Source of the DNA: Streptomyces wuyuanensis
Lineage (GTDB): Bacteria > Actinomycetota > Actinomycetes > Streptomycetales > Streptomycetaceae
Length of the DNA: 64,000 nt
Assembly: GCF_900103455.1 (NCBI RefSeq)
Contig: NZ_FNHI01000004.1
Span: 310,001-374,000 of the forward strand
Direction of reading: 5' to 3'
Of the stretch, positions 1 through 8,599 are shown in pieces. Made by a program: the position numbers and the translations under genes. The stretch's first letter is position 1, and every line of letters begins with the position of its first letter. The notes below the pieces were generated by a model, which worked only from the letters and a program-made list of their open reading frames with translations, made no database searches and had not been told where the DNA came from.

Positions 1-762
1 GGCTGCCACCGTCCTGGCTCCCGTCTGCTCCGCGGCCTCGACCGCTTCCCTGGCCGCCGTGGCGGCCTTGCCGGCGCCTGCCTTCGCAGCCGCCTTCCTG
101 CCCGGCGCCTTGGCGGCCGCCGCCGGAGGCGCCGCCGAGCGCCCCGCCGCGTCCTTGCCGGCCGCGGTCTTCCTCGTGGCCGCGGTCTTCTTCGCGGCCG
201 TGCTCTTCCTCGTCGCCGCGGTCGTCGTGCCCTCGGCGGACCTGCCCCCGGCCCTGCCGGCGCCGGTGGTACTCGACGCGGCGTCCCCGGCCTTCGGCCC
301 CGCGTCCGGAGTCCTCGCGCCGCCGGTGGCCTTCGACGCGGCGCCCGACTTCGCGGCGGCCCGGGCGGTCGCCTTGCGTGCCGCCTTCCGGCCCGACTCC
401 TTCGCCGCCCCCCCGGCGGCTCCGCCCGGTTCCTTCTCCGCGTCCGGCGCCGGGGGCTCCGGGGCGTGGGCCTTCGAGCTTCTCGACGAGGTCTTCCCCC
501 CGCCCGCGGACCTGGCCGTGGCGGCGGACCGCTTGGCCGCCGCCGCGGTGCTCTTCCGCGCGGCCTTCCTGGCGGGCTCCGCGGCCTTCGCCTCGGCCGC
601 GTCGTGCGCGTTCGCGCCGGAGGCGACGGTCTTCGTCACCCTCCGGGTGCTCTTCTTCGCGACGACGCTCTTCTTGCCGTTCGTCTCCTTGGCCGCCGCC
701 CCCGCAGCGGCGGTGGACCTCGCTGACGCCGTCTTCTTCACGGCGGTCTTCTTCGCCACCAT
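1..762 (-). CDS. Lys/Ala-rich N-terminal part of a DksA/TraR-like DNA-binding protein (cut by window edge)
   Basis: An open frame of 254 codons begins with ATG at 762 and is still open at base 1, so the C-terminus lies outside the window. A good Shine-Dalgarno site (GAAGGGG) sits at about 770-776. The visible part is almost wholly Lys, Ala, Arg, Ser and Thr, with repeated AAKK/ATRKT-type motifs starting MVAKKTAVKKTA. This resembles eukaryotic histone H1 tails and the basic tails of actinobacterial nucleoid proteins. No folded domain is visible. From recalled gene order next to ileS in Streptomyces, the missing C-terminus is probably a DksA/TraR zinc finger; that is inference. The alternative is an HU/Lsr2-like or other nucleoid protein. 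The gene is divergent from ileS. Confidence 0.65.
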   Translation of the reverse strand, partial: MVAKKTAVKKTASARSTAAAGAAAKETNGKKSVVAKKSTRRVTKTVASGANAHDAAEAKAAEPARKAARKSTAAAAKRSAATARSAGGGKTSSRSSKAHAPEPPAPDAEKEPGGAAGGAAKESGRKAARKATARAAAKSGAASKATGGARTPDAGPKAGDAASSTTGAGRAGGRSAEGTTTAATRKSTAAKKTAATRKTAAGKDAAGRSAAPPAAAAKAPGRKAAAKAGAGKAATAAREAVEAAEQTGARTVAA

Positions 763-1054
763 GGCCGCGGCCCCTTCACATATTGTGATCTTGCTCGCGA
801 ATCGTGCTGGGACGATAAATCGACCCCAGCGCCGCGGCAACGGGGCACGCCGCCTGTCCGGCCCGCCCCGCGCCTTCCCCAACGCGAGCCTGCATCCGTT
901 GTGCCCAGCTCCCCGCCCCCTAATCCGCCGGGCGGGCGCCTGCGGAACCCGCTCGGCTCCGTGTGGCCATTCGGGTCATGCGGGGGCGGCCCTCCGCTCG
1001 GCCCGGCGGCCGGGAAATCCGGTCGGCCCCCACGCGTCCGGGCCCGTACACTGG
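763..1054. other. Intergenic gap upstream of the ileS leader
   Basis: This is the gap between the divergent DksA-like gene and the ileS leader. I see no coding region in it. A possible -10 box for the leader transcript is TACACT at 1047-1052, which would place the RNA start near 1059. No clear -35 box is visible. The minus-strand gene must also have its promoter here, but I cannot place it. Confidence 0.4.
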
Positions 1055-1338
1055 GCGAAGCGAAAGGCGTGGATGGGGACGAGTAGCGTCGTACGCAGCC
1101 ATGAGCGACCCGGGGACGGTGAGAGCCCGGGGGCGAGCGCGGTGCGAATGATCACCCCTGAGCCGCCGGAAGAACGCCCGCAGTCGTCCCAGGGCCAGTA
1201 GAACCGGCATCGCGACCCCAATGAGGGGGCTCCCCGGCCGTGCGCCGGAGGGCCAAGGAGGGTGGTACCGCGGGAGCGCAGCGCATCGGCTCTCGTCCCT
1301 CCGACGGAAGAGACACACTCCGTTGGAGGAGCCCGTAC
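1055..1338 (+). promoter_or_regulatory. T-box leader of ileS (translational type)
   Basis: The canonical T-box core AGGGTGGTACCGCGG lies at about 1259-1273. Its TGGT matches a tRNA 3' end of ACCA, as in tRNA-Ile with discriminator A. A candidate Ile specifier ATC is at 1151-1153, in a short stem between GGTG (1141-1144) and CACC (1153-1156). There is no run of T characteristic of a transcription terminator. Instead the ileS ribosome site GGAGGAG (1325-1331) can pair with CTCC at 1318-1321 or CCCTCC at 1297-1302. This fits the actinobacterial ultrashort stem I T-boxes that control translation initiation. Uncharged tRNA-Ile should stabilise the antisequestrator and turn ileS on. The T-box core is certain; the specifier and stem assignments are inference. 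Confidence 0.88.
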
Positions 1339-4300
1339 ATGACGCCGCCGCAGTACCGCCAGGTGCCAGCCCAGGTCGACCTGCCCGCGCTCGAGCACGC
1401 CGTGCTCGACTTCTGGCGCGAGAACAAGGTCTTCGCGAAGAGCCTCGAGCAGTCCGAGGGCCGCCCCGAGTGGGTCTTCTACGAGGGCCCGCCCACGGCC
1501 AACGGCATGCCCGGCGCCCACCACATCGAGGCCCGCGTCTTCAAGGACGTCTTCCCGCGCTTCCGGACCATGCGGGGCTACCACGTGGCCCGCAAGGCCG
1601 GCTGGGACTGCCACGGTCTGCCGGTCGAGCTCGCGGTCGAGAAGGAGCTCGGCTTCAACGGCAAGAAGGACATCGAGGCGTACGGCATCGCGGAGTTCAA
1701 CGCGAAGTGCCGCGAGTCCGTGACGCGCCACACCGACGCCTTCGCCGAGCTGACGACCCGCATGGGCTACTGGGTCGACCTCGACGAGGCGTACCGGACC
1801 ATGGACCCCGAGTACATCGAGTCCGTGTGGTGGTCCCTGAAGGAGATCTTCGGCAAGGGCCTGCTGGTCCAGGACCACCGCGTCGCGCCCTGGTGCCCGC
1901 GCTGCGGCACCGGCCTGTCCGACCACGAGCTGGCGCAGGGTTACGAGACCGTCGTCGACCCGTCCGTGTTCGTCCGCTTCCCGCTGACCTCCGGCCCGCT
2001 CGCGGGCGAGGCCTCGCTGCTGGTGTGGACGACCACCCCGTGGACGCTGGTGTCCAACACCGCCGTGGCCGCGCACCCAGCGGTCACCTACGTGGTGGCC
2101 ACGAACGGCGAGGAGAAGCTCGTCGTCGCCGAGCCGCTGCTGGAGAAGGCCCTCGGCGAAGGCTGGGAGGCCACCGGCCAGACCTTCACGGGCGCCGAGA
2201 TGGAGCGGTGGGGCTACCGCCGGCCCTTCGAGCTCGTCGAGTTCCCGGCCCCGGCGCACTTCGTGGTCAACGCCGAGTACGTGACGACGGAGGACGGCAC
2301 GGGTCTGGTCCACCAGTCCCCCGCCTTCGGTGAGGACGACCTCAAGGTCTGCCGCGCGTACGGCCTCCCCGTGGTGAACCCGGTCCGTCCCGACGGCACC
2401 TTCGAGGAGGACGTGCCGCTGGTCGGCGGCGTCTTCTTCAAGAAGGCCGACGAGGCGCTGACCCAGGACCTGGACGCCCGCGGCCTGCTCTTCCGGCACG
2501 TCCCGTACGAGCACAGCTACCCGCACTGCTGGCGCTGCCACACGGCGCTGCTCTACTACGCGCAGCCGTCGTGGTACATCCGCACCACCGCGATCAAGGA
2601 CCGGCTCCTCGAGGAGAACGAGAACACCAACTGGTTCCCCGACTCGGTCAAGAACGGCCGGTACGGAGACTGGCTCAACAACAACATCGACTGGGCGCTG
2701 TCGCGGAACCGCTACTGGGGCACCCCCCTGCCGATCTGGCGCTGCGACGACGACCACCTGACCGTCGTCGGCTCGCTCGCCGAGCTGAGCGAGCTCACCG
2801 GCGAGGACCAGTCCGGCCTGGACCCGCATCGTCCGTTCATCGACGCGGTCACCTTCGCCTGCCCGCAGTGCTCCTCGACGGCGACGCGGGTCCCCGAAGT
2901 CATCGACGCCTGGTACGACTCGGGGTCCATGCCGTTCGCGCAGTGGGGCTACCCGTACCGGAACAAGGAGATCTTCGAGAAGCGCTACCCGGCGCAGTTC
3001 ATCTCCGAGGCGATCGACCAGACCCGCGGCTGGTTCTACACGCTGATGGCCGTCGGCACGCTGGTCTTCGACAAGTCGTCGTACGAGAACGTGGTCTGCC
3101 TGGGCCACATCCTCGCCGAGGACGGCCGCAAGATGTCCAAGCACCTCGGCAACATCCTGCAGCCGATCCCGCTGATGGACCAGCACGGCGCCGACGCCGT
3201 GCGCTGGTTCATGGCGGCCGGCGGCTCGCCGTGGGCGGCTCGCCGGGTGGGCCACGGCACCATCCAGGAGGTCGTGCGCAAGACGCTGCTCACCTACTGG
3301 AACACCGTCGCCTTCCAGGCGCTGTACGCCCGCACCTCGGGCTGGGCGCCGTCGGCCTCCGACCCGGCGCCGGCGGAGCGCACGGTGCTCGACCGCTGGC
3401 TGCTCTCGGAGCTGCACGCACTGGTCGACCAGGTCACGCAGGCGCTGGAGGCGTACGACACCCAGCGCGCCGGCAAGCTGATCTCGTCCTTCGTGGACGA
3501 CCTGTCGAACTGGTACGTACGCCGCTCGCGCCGCCGGTTCTGGCAGGGCGACGCGGCCGCGCTGCGGACGCTCCACGACGTGATCGAGACCGTCACCCGG
3601 CTGATGGCCCCGCTCACCCCGTTCATCACGGAGCGGGTGTGGCAGGACCTCGTGGTCCCGGTGTCGCCGGAGGCGCCGGAGTCCGTGCACCTGACGACCT
3701 GGCCGGAGGCCGACCTCTCCGCCATCGACCCGGAGCTCTCCCGGCAGATGGCGCTGGTCCGCCGGCTGGTGGAGCTGGGCCGAGCGACCCGTGCGGAGTC
3801 CGGTGTGAAGACCCGCCAGCCGCTGTCGCGGGCGCTGGTCGCGGCATCGGGCTTCGAGTCGTTGTCGCCGGAACTGCACTCGCAGATCACCGAGGAGCTC
3901 AACGTCTCGTCGCTGGCTTCGCTGTCCGAGGTCGGCGGATCACTGGTCGACACGACGGCGAAGGCGAACTTCCGGGCGCTGGGCAAGCGTTTCGGCAAGG
4001 GCGTGCAGGACGTCGCCAAGGCAGTGGCGGCGGCGGACGCGGCGGCGCTGTCGCTCGCGCTGCGATCCGGCTCGGCCGTGATCGCCGTCAACGGCGAGGA
4101 GGTGACCCTCTCCCCGGAGGAGGTCATCATCACCGAGACCCCGCGAGAGGGCTGGTCGGTCGCCTCCGACCAGGGCGCCACGGTCGCGCTCGACCTGGAG
4201 ATCACTCCGGAGCTGCGGCGGGCCGGACTGGCCCGTGACGCGATCCGGTTGATCCAGGAGGCGCGCAAGAACAGCGGTCTGGACGTCGCCGACCGTATCG

Positions 4301-4476
4301 CGCTCCGCTGGTCGTCCACGGATGCCGAGGTCACCTCGGCGCTCTCGGACCACTCCGGGCTGATCGCGGACGAGGTCCTCGCGACGGACTTCGCGACGGG
4401 CGAGGGCGACGACGCGTACGGCACCCCGTTCACGGACGAGGGCCTCTCCCTGACGTTCCGTCTCCGCAAGGCGTAA
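1339..4476 (+). CDS. ileS: Isoleucyl-tRNA synthetase, eukaryote-like type 2, with GAHH signature
   Basis: The enzyme charges tRNA-Ile with isoleucine using ATP in the cytoplasm. The start is ATG with GGAGGAG seven bases upstream, giving 1045 residues, normal for the family. The KMSKH motif is at about 598-602. The editing (CP1) domain lies between the two ATP-binding motifs, followed by the anticodon-binding domain. The class I HIGH signature is altered: residues 59-62 read Gly-Ala-His-His (codons GGC GCC CAC CAC at 1513-1524) instead of His-x-Gly-His. KMSKH rather than KMSKS and the overall layout indicate the IleRS2 clade, which tolerates mupirocin. The gene has its own T-box leader and ends at two hairpins, convergent with divIVA. 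Confidence 0.98.
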   Translation: MTPPQYRQVPAQVDLPALEHAVLDFWRENKVFAKSLEQSEGRPEWVFYEGPPTANGMPGAHHIEARVFKDVFPRFRTMRGYHVARKAGWDCHGLPVELAVEKELGFNGKKDIEAYGIAEFNAKCRESVTRHTDAFAELTTRMGYWVDLDEAYRTMDPEYIESVWWSLKEIFGKGLLVQDHRVAPWCPRCGTGLSDHELAQGYETVVDPSVFVRFPLTSGPLAGEASLLVWTTTPWTLVSNTAVAAHPAVTYVVATNGEEKLVVAEPLLEKALGEGWEATGQTFTGAEMERWGYRRPFELVEFPAPAHFVVNAEYVTTEDGTGLVHQSPAFGEDDLKVCRAYGLPVVNPVRPDGTFEEDVPLVGGVFFKKADEALTQDLDARGLLFRHVPYEHSYPHCWRCHTALLYYAQPSWYIRTTAIKDRLLEENENTNWFPDSVKNGRYGDWLNNNIDWALSRNRYWGTPLPIWRCDDDHLTVVGSLAELSELTGEDQSGLDPHRPFIDAVTFACPQCSSTATRVPEVIDAWYDSGSMPFAQWGYPYRNKEIFEKRYPAQFISEAIDQTRGWFYTLMAVGTLVFDKSSYENVVCLGHILAEDGRKMSKHLGNILQPIPLMDQHGADAVRWFMAAGGSPWAARRVGHGTIQEVVRKTLLTYWNTVAFQALYARTSGWAPSASDPAPAERTVLDRWLLSELHALVDQVTQALEAYDTQRAGKLISSFVDDLSNWYVRRSRRRFWQGDAAALRTLHDVIETVTRLMAPLTPFITERVWQDLVVPVSPEAPESVHLTTWPEADLSAIDPELSRQMALVRRLVELGRATRAESGVKTRQPLSRALVAASGFESLSPELHSQITEELNVSSLASLSEVGGSLVDTTAKANFRALGKRFGKGVQDVAKAVAAADAAALSLALRSGSAVIAVNGEEVTLSPEEVIITETPREGWSVASDQGATVALDLEITPELRRAGLARDAIRLIQEARKNSGLDVADRIALRWSSTDAEVTSALSDHSGLIADEVLATDFATGEGDDAYGTPFTDEGLSLTFRLRKA

Positions 4477-4499
4477 CCCGTACCGCACCGCGCATCGAG

Positions 4500-4526
4500 G
4501 GTCCGGCTCCTTCGGGGCCGGGCCCT
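4500..4526 (+). terminator. First hairpin downstream of ileS
   Basis: A GC-rich stem with G-T wobble pairs (GGTCCGGCTCC, loop TTC, GGGGCCGGGCC) begins about 20 bases after the ileS stop codon. It has no long T tract, which is usual for terminators in this group. Confidence 0.5.
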
Positions 4527-4727
4527 TCGCGTTCCCCGTCCGTGCGGCTCCTGCGCGGCTGGGCGACCCGCCGTCTCGGCACGCTGGCGAGGGCGTCGTA
4601 CTCCGCTCCCCGCGCCCGCACGACCGCACGACGCCGCGCAGCACGCGGGACGCCCCGCACCCGTGCGGCGCGAGGCGGGCGAGACCGGGACCGGCGCGAG
4701 GCTCAGTGCGAGCGGGCGCGCAAGAAA

Positions 4728-4765
4728 CGGGCCGGGCCCGGGACGTTCGTCCCGGGCCCGGCCCG
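4728..4765. terminator. Perfect 18-bp hairpin between convergent ileS and divIVA
   Basis: Bases 4728-4745 and 4748-4765 are exact reverse complements around a two-base centre. The element lies between the 3' ends of ileS and divIVA, 47 bases from the divIVA stop, and probably ends transcription from both sides. I see nothing else in 4527-4727. Confidence 0.8.
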
Positions 4766-4811
4766 TTCAAGCCTGCCGACGGCTATGCGCGCTCCGCGCC
4801 GTGGCCCGCCG

Positions 4812-5912
4812 TCAGTTGTCGTCCTCGTCGATGAGGAAACCGCGCATCGGCGACGGTGCCTGCTGCATCGGCTGCGGACCGCCCTGCGGCCGCACCGGCG
4901 CCATCGGCTGGGTCATCGCCGGGGACATCTGCTGCTGGCCGCCGTACGACGGGCCGCCGCCCATGCCCTGGTTGCCGCCCATGCCCTGGTTGCCGCCGAA
5001 GGACGGGGCACCGGCGCCGGCCGGAGCCATCGAGGGGGACGGGGGCAGCGACGCGGCAGCCGGGGTCCGCGGCGGGGCCAGCGAGTCGTCGGCCTGGGTC
5101 TCCAGCTGGCGCAGCTGGCTCTCCAGGTACGACTTCAGACGCGTGCGGTACTCGCGCTCGAAGCCGCGCAGGTCCTCGACCTTGCGCTCCAGCGTGGCGC
5201 GGGCGGACTCCAGCGAGCCCATCGCGACGCGGTGCTTCTCCTGCGCGTCCCGCTCCAGCGCGTCGGCCTTGGCGCGGGCGTCCCGCTCCAGGCCCTCGGC
5301 GCGCGACCGGGCCTCGCCGACGATCTTGTTGGCCTCGGAGCGGGCCTCCGCGATCGCCTGGTCGGCCGTCTGCTGGGCCAGGGACAGCACGCGTGCGGCG
5401 CTGTCACCGCCCGGGCCCTGGCCCGGGAGCTGCGGGCCACCGTGACCACCCATGGGGCCGCCCATCGGGCCGCCCATGGGACCGCCCTGCATCGGGCCGG
5501 GGCCCATCGGACCACCCTGCGGGTGACCCTGGGGGCCATGACCACCGTGACCACCGTGACCACCGGGACCGGCCGGCAGCTGAGGAGCTCCACCGGGCAG
5601 CTGGGGGGGACCCATCTGCGGGGGCTGCTGCTGGACGGGGGGTCCGGATATGGCGGCGGGCACGGGAGCGCCGGGACCACGGCCGTCCTGCGGCTCCGGC
5701 GGCTTGCGCATGCCCTGCTGCTGCTGGTTCTGCGCGGCCGCACGGGTCGCCGCCGCAAGCTTCGCGCGCAGGTCCTCGTTCTCTCGGAGGAGGCGCGTCA
5801 GCTCGGCTTCGACCTCGTCGAGAAAGGCATCGACCTCGTCCTCGTCATAGCCTTCTCGGAGGCGGACGGTCGTGAACTGCTTGTTCCGCACGTCCTCGGG
5901 GGTCAGCGGCAT
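4812..5912 (-). CDS. divIVA: Polar growth and curvature-sensing coiled-coil protein DivIVA (Wag31 family)
   Basis: DivIVA marks hyphal tips and new branch sites and directs apical peptidoglycan synthesis. The N-terminal membrane-binding domain is clear (MPLTPEDVRNKQFTTVRLRE, then a DEDEVDAFLDEVE helix, residues 1-60). A long low-complexity linker rich in Gln, Pro, Gly, Met and His (about 65-190) follows, then a second coiled coil (about 190-290) with many Arg/Glu/Ala heptads. The tail is Gly/Met/Gln/Pro-rich and ends in acidic DEDDN. At 366 residues it is within the Streptomyces size range and longer than the mycobacterial or Bacillus proteins. The ATG has a GAGGTGA ribosome site. It is the last gene of the minus-strand division run. 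Confidence 0.97.
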   Translation of the reverse strand: MPLTPEDVRNKQFTTVRLREGYDEDEVDAFLDEVEAELTRLLRENEDLRAKLAAATRAAAQNQQQQGMRKPPEPQDGRGPGAPVPAAISGPPVQQQPPQMGPPQLPGGAPQLPAGPGGHGGHGGHGPQGHPQGGPMGPGPMQGGPMGGPMGGPMGGHGGPQLPGQGPGGDSAARVLSLAQQTADQAIAEARSEANKIVGEARSRAEGLERDARAKADALERDAQEKHRVAMGSLESARATLERKVEDLRGFEREYRTRLKSYLESQLRQLETQADDSLAPPRTPAAASLPPSPSMAPAGAGAPSFGGNQGMGGNQGMGGGPSYGGQQQMSPAMTQPMAPVRPQGGPQPMQQAPSPMRGFLIDEDDN

Positions 5913-5961
5913 CTCTACTTCACCTCTACGTAGTCGTCGGCAGTCGGCAAGACCGTACCGT

Positions 5962-6258
5962 TCACATCCCTCTCCCCACGCTGCTCACGACGGAGATCAG
6001 GATGTAAACGATGATCATCAGAACGAAGAAGGACAGATCGAGTGCCACGCCCCCGAGACGCAGCGGCGGAATGAACCGCCGCAGAAGCTTGAGCGGTGGA
6101 TCGGTGACAGTGTAGGTGGCCTCCAGGACGACCACCATCGCCCTCCCGGGTTGCCACGAGCGGGCGAACTGGAAGACGTAGTCCATGACCAGCCGGAAAA
6201 TCAGCACGATGAGGAAGCACATCAGAGCGATGTAGATCACCTGCAGTGCCACGCTCAT
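5962..6258 (-). CDS. yggT: YggT/YlmG family membrane protein
   Basis: A 98-residue membrane protein with two hydrophobic segments (about 5-25 and 70-92) separated by a loop holding the family motif DPPLKLLRRFIPPLRLGG. YggT/YlmG proteins are found beside sepF and divIVA in Gram-positive dcw clusters and in plastids. Their exact role is unknown, though septum or nucleoid placement is suspected. The gene lies 49 bases before divIVA and 77 bases after sepF, probably in one transcript. Confidence 0.93.
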   Translation of the reverse strand: MSVALQVIYIALMCFLIVLIFRLVMDYVFQFARSWQPGRAMVVVLEATYTVTDPPLKLLRRFIPPLRLGGVALDLSFFVLMIIVYILISVVSSVGRGM

Positions 6259-6335
6259 CCCGCGCTTCCCTCTCCCCTGGCTCTCGTTGCCGGCCTTGCG
6301 GCCGGGTCGTTCCCTCGGTCGTGTTCTGGCTCGTT

Positions 6336-6995
6336 CTAGCTCTGGTTGAAGAACCCGCCCTCTGCGATGCGGGCCTTGTCCTCCGCCGTGACATCGACGT
6401 TAGCAGGCGAGAGGAGGAAGACTTTCTGAGTCACCCGCTCAATGCTGCCATGGAGGCCGAAGACGAGTCCCGCGGCAAAGTCGACAAGTCGCTTCGCATC
6501 GGTGTCGTCCATCTCCGTCAGATTCATGATCACCGGGGTGCCCTCACGGAAGTGTTCCCCGATGGTACGGGCCTCGTTGTAGGTCCGGGGGTGCAGAGTT
6601 GTGATGCGGTAGGGCTCCCGCTCGGACACAACCTTGGGCATGATCACCGGTGCGTTCTTCTCCAGACTGGGACGTTCAGGTGTGATGGATGCCACGGGGG
6701 CGATTCGCGCCGGACGTCCGGATTCCGCGGAGAGCGGAGCGGCCAGGGACGCGGGCACCGGCGCGGACCCGTGGGCCGATCGCGGCGCGGACTCACGCGG
6801 CGCCGGCGGCTGAACCACGCGCACCGGCTCCTCCCGTTCCACCTGATGCGGAGGCTGGTGCCGCCGACGGTCCCGCTCGGGCTCCGGCTCCATCTCGGGT
6901 TCGAAGTCGTCGTCGGGGTCGAACCCCCGGCCGTCGTACCCATCGTCCTCCACGAGGCCGAGGTAGACCGCCATCTTGCGCATCGCGCCGGCCAT
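6336..6995 (-). CDS. sepF: Cell division protein SepF (FtsZ membrane anchor)
   Basis: SepF bundles FtsZ filaments and ties the Z-ring to the membrane. The N-terminal amphipathic helix ([15 protein letters not shown], 1-15) is present, followed by a strongly acidic and charged linker (about 16-110). The SepF core (about 115-215) contains [18 protein letters not shown] and [28 protein letters not shown]. At 219 residues it matches other actinobacterial SepF proteins. The ATG has GGAGGA upstream. An internal Met at residue 5 is an alternative start. Confidence 0.97.
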   Translation of the reverse strand: MAGAMRKMAVYLGLVEDDGYDGRGFDPDDDFEPEMEPEPERDRRRHQPPHQVEREEPVRVVQPPAPRESAPRSAHGSAPVPASLAAPLSAESGRPARIAPVASITPERPSLEKNAPVIMPKVVSEREPYRITTLHPRTYNEARTIGEHFREGTPVIMNLTEMDDTDAKRLVDFAAGLVFGLHGSIERVTQKVFLLSPANVDVTAEDKARIAEGGFFNQS

Positions 6996-7129
6996 TCTCT
7001 GAGTCCTCCGCTCTGTGGTGGATCGGCTTCGTTCGGCTACGTCACCAAGTGCCCGCGATCCACTCGGCCTGTCCGCCTTTCGACGGAAATGACCATATTT
7101 TCTGCTGTGGTCCGACTTGCTTCGCGACG

Positions 7130-7849
7130 TTACCCGAGGCGGGGTCGGACTCCGAGCACCGCCGTACCGACGCGCACGTGTGTCGCTCCCGCCGCCACGG
7201 CCTGCTCGAGGTCCGCACTCATCCCTGCTGACACCATGTTCGCAGCCGGACGGTCCGCGCGCAGGCGGGATGAGAATTCCATCAGCCGCTCGAAAGCGGC
7301 CTGTTGACGCCCGGCGTACGGCCCCGCGAGCGGGGCGACCGTCATCAGCCCGTCGAGCCGGAGCCCGGGGGCCTCGTCCACCGCCGCCGCCAACTCCTCG
7401 ACGTCGCCGGGCGCGACGCCGCCCCGGTCGCCCTGCCGGCCGGACTCCGCGTCGAGGGCGACCTGGACGAGGCAGCCCAGTTCGCGTCCGGCGTGGACCG
7501 CCGCCGCGGACAGTGCGCGTACGAGCTTCGGCCGGTCGACCGACTGCACGATATCGGCATAACCGGCAACGGAACGGGCCTTATTGGTCTGAAGCTGTCC
7601 GACGAAGTGCCAGGTGAGCGACAGATCCGAGCAGGCGGCCGCCTTCGGGGCCGCCTCCTGGTCCTTGTTCTCGGCGACGTGCCGCACGCCGAGTTCGTGC
7701 AGCAGACGGACGTCGCTCGCGGGGTAGGTCTTGGTGACCACGATCAGGGTCACCTCCTCCCGCTTGCGCCCGGCCGCGGCACAGGCGGAGGCGATACGTT
7801 CCTCCACCCGCGCCAGGTTCTCGGCGAGTTCGGTCCTGCGGTCGGTCAT
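7130..7849 (-). CDS. yggS: YggS family PLP homeostasis protein
   Basis: A single-domain fold-type III PLP-binding protein of 239 residues. The PLP lysine lies in the motif [14 protein letters not shown] near residue 40, and the downstream signature [10 protein letters not shown] and the phosphate-binding end [19 protein letters not shown] are intact. Family members keep PLP pools and amino acid balance; no catalytic reaction is established. The start chosen (ATG at 7849) overlaps the stop of the upstream pgeF by 4 bases, so the two are translationally coupled. Also called ylmE in dcw clusters. Confidence 0.95.
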   Translation of the reverse strand: MTDRRTELAENLARVEERIASACAAAGRKREEVTLIVVTKTYPASDVRLLHELGVRHVAENKDQEAAPKAAACSDLSLTWHFVGQLQTNKARSVAGYADIVQSVDRPKLVRALSAAAVHAGRELGCLVQVALDAESGRQGDRGGVAPGDVEELAAAVDEAPGLRLDGLMTVAPLAGPYAGRQQAAFERLMEFSSRLRADRPAANMVSAGMSADLEQAVAAGATHVRVGTAVLGVRPRLG

Positions 7850-8592
7850 GCGTCGTCTCTCTCGCGGTCCAGCCAGACATATCCGGCGAGCCGCCCGGTG
7901 GTGCGGTCGCGTCGGTAGGAGAAGTGGTCTCCCGACTCCAGTGTGCAGACCGGCGACGCGTTCCGGTCGCGCACACCGAGCGCATCGAGCTGGGCGTGCA
8001 CTCCGGCGGCGACGTCCACGGCCGGGGTGCCCCAGCTCGTCTCGGCCCAGGCCGCCGGCTCGGCCGCGGCGACCTCCGCCCGCATCACCTCGGGTACCTC
8101 GTAGCACCGCCCGCAGACCGAGGGACCGGTCCGGGCGGTGATGCGGGACGGGTCGGCGCCGAGCCCGACCATCGCCTCGACCGCCGCCGGCACGACCCCG
8201 GCGACCAGCCCGGGGCGCCCCGCGTGGGCGGCGGCCACCACTCCGGCGACCGGGTCGGCCAGCAGTACCGGCGTGCAGTCGGCGGTGAGCACGGCGAGGG
8301 GAAGTCCGCGCCGGGCGGTGACCACAGCGTCGACGGCGGGGACGTCCGCGCCGGCCCACGGGCCGTCGACGACGGCGACGTCCCGGCCGTGCACCTGGTT
8401 CATCCAGACCACGAGGCCGGGGTCGACGCCCAGCCGCCCGGCGGCGAGCTCCCGGTTCGTACGGACGGCGACGGGGTCGTCACCGACCGCGCCGCCGAGA
8501 TTGAGCTCGTCGTACGGAGCGGCGCTCACCCCGCCCCACCGGTCGGTGAAGGCGAAGTGGGCGCCGCCCACTCTGCTGTGCTCCCCTATCAC
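7846..8592 (-). CDS. pgeF: Laccase-domain protein PgeF (YfiH/YlmD), peptidoglycan editing factor
   Basis: A 248-residue YfiH-family protein. Metal and active-site motifs are visible: NQVHGRDVAVVD, the cysteine motif LTADCTPVLLAD and VAAAHAGRPGLVAGVV. E. coli PgeF removes misincorporated L-Ser from muropeptide precursors; other members were described as purine nucleoside or polyphenol oxidases. Its place between ftsZ and yggS supports a cell-wall role. I use the GTG at 8592, eight bases from the ftsZ stop. A GTG seven codons later, with GGGGAG upstream, is an alternative start. Confidence 0.93.
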   Translation of the reverse strand: MIGEHSRVGGAHFAFTDRWGGVSAAPYDELNLGGAVGDDPVAVRTNRELAAGRLGVDPGLVVWMNQVHGRDVAVVDGPWAGADVPAVDAVVTARRGLPLAVLTADCTPVLLADPVAGVVAAAHAGRPGLVAGVVPAAVEAMVGLGADPSRITARTGPSVCGRCYEVPEVMRAEVAAAEPAAWAETSWGTPAVDVAAGVHAQLDALGVRDRNASPVCTLESGDHFSYRRDRTTGRLAGYVWLDRERDDA

Positions 8593-8599
8593 TTCAAGA

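Noticed and set aside
59..1201. A 380-codon open frame on the plus strand at the left edge
   Set aside because: It is the antisense of the Lys/Ala-rich gene; its Ala/Val/Phe/Pro composition comes from the reverse complement of AAG/GCC codons, and it has no ribosome site.
976..3879. A 967-codon minus-strand frame opposite ileS
   Set aside because: It lies fully antisense to a clear synthetase, is His/Arg/Gly/Val-rich as GC-rich antisense frames are, and matches no known domain.
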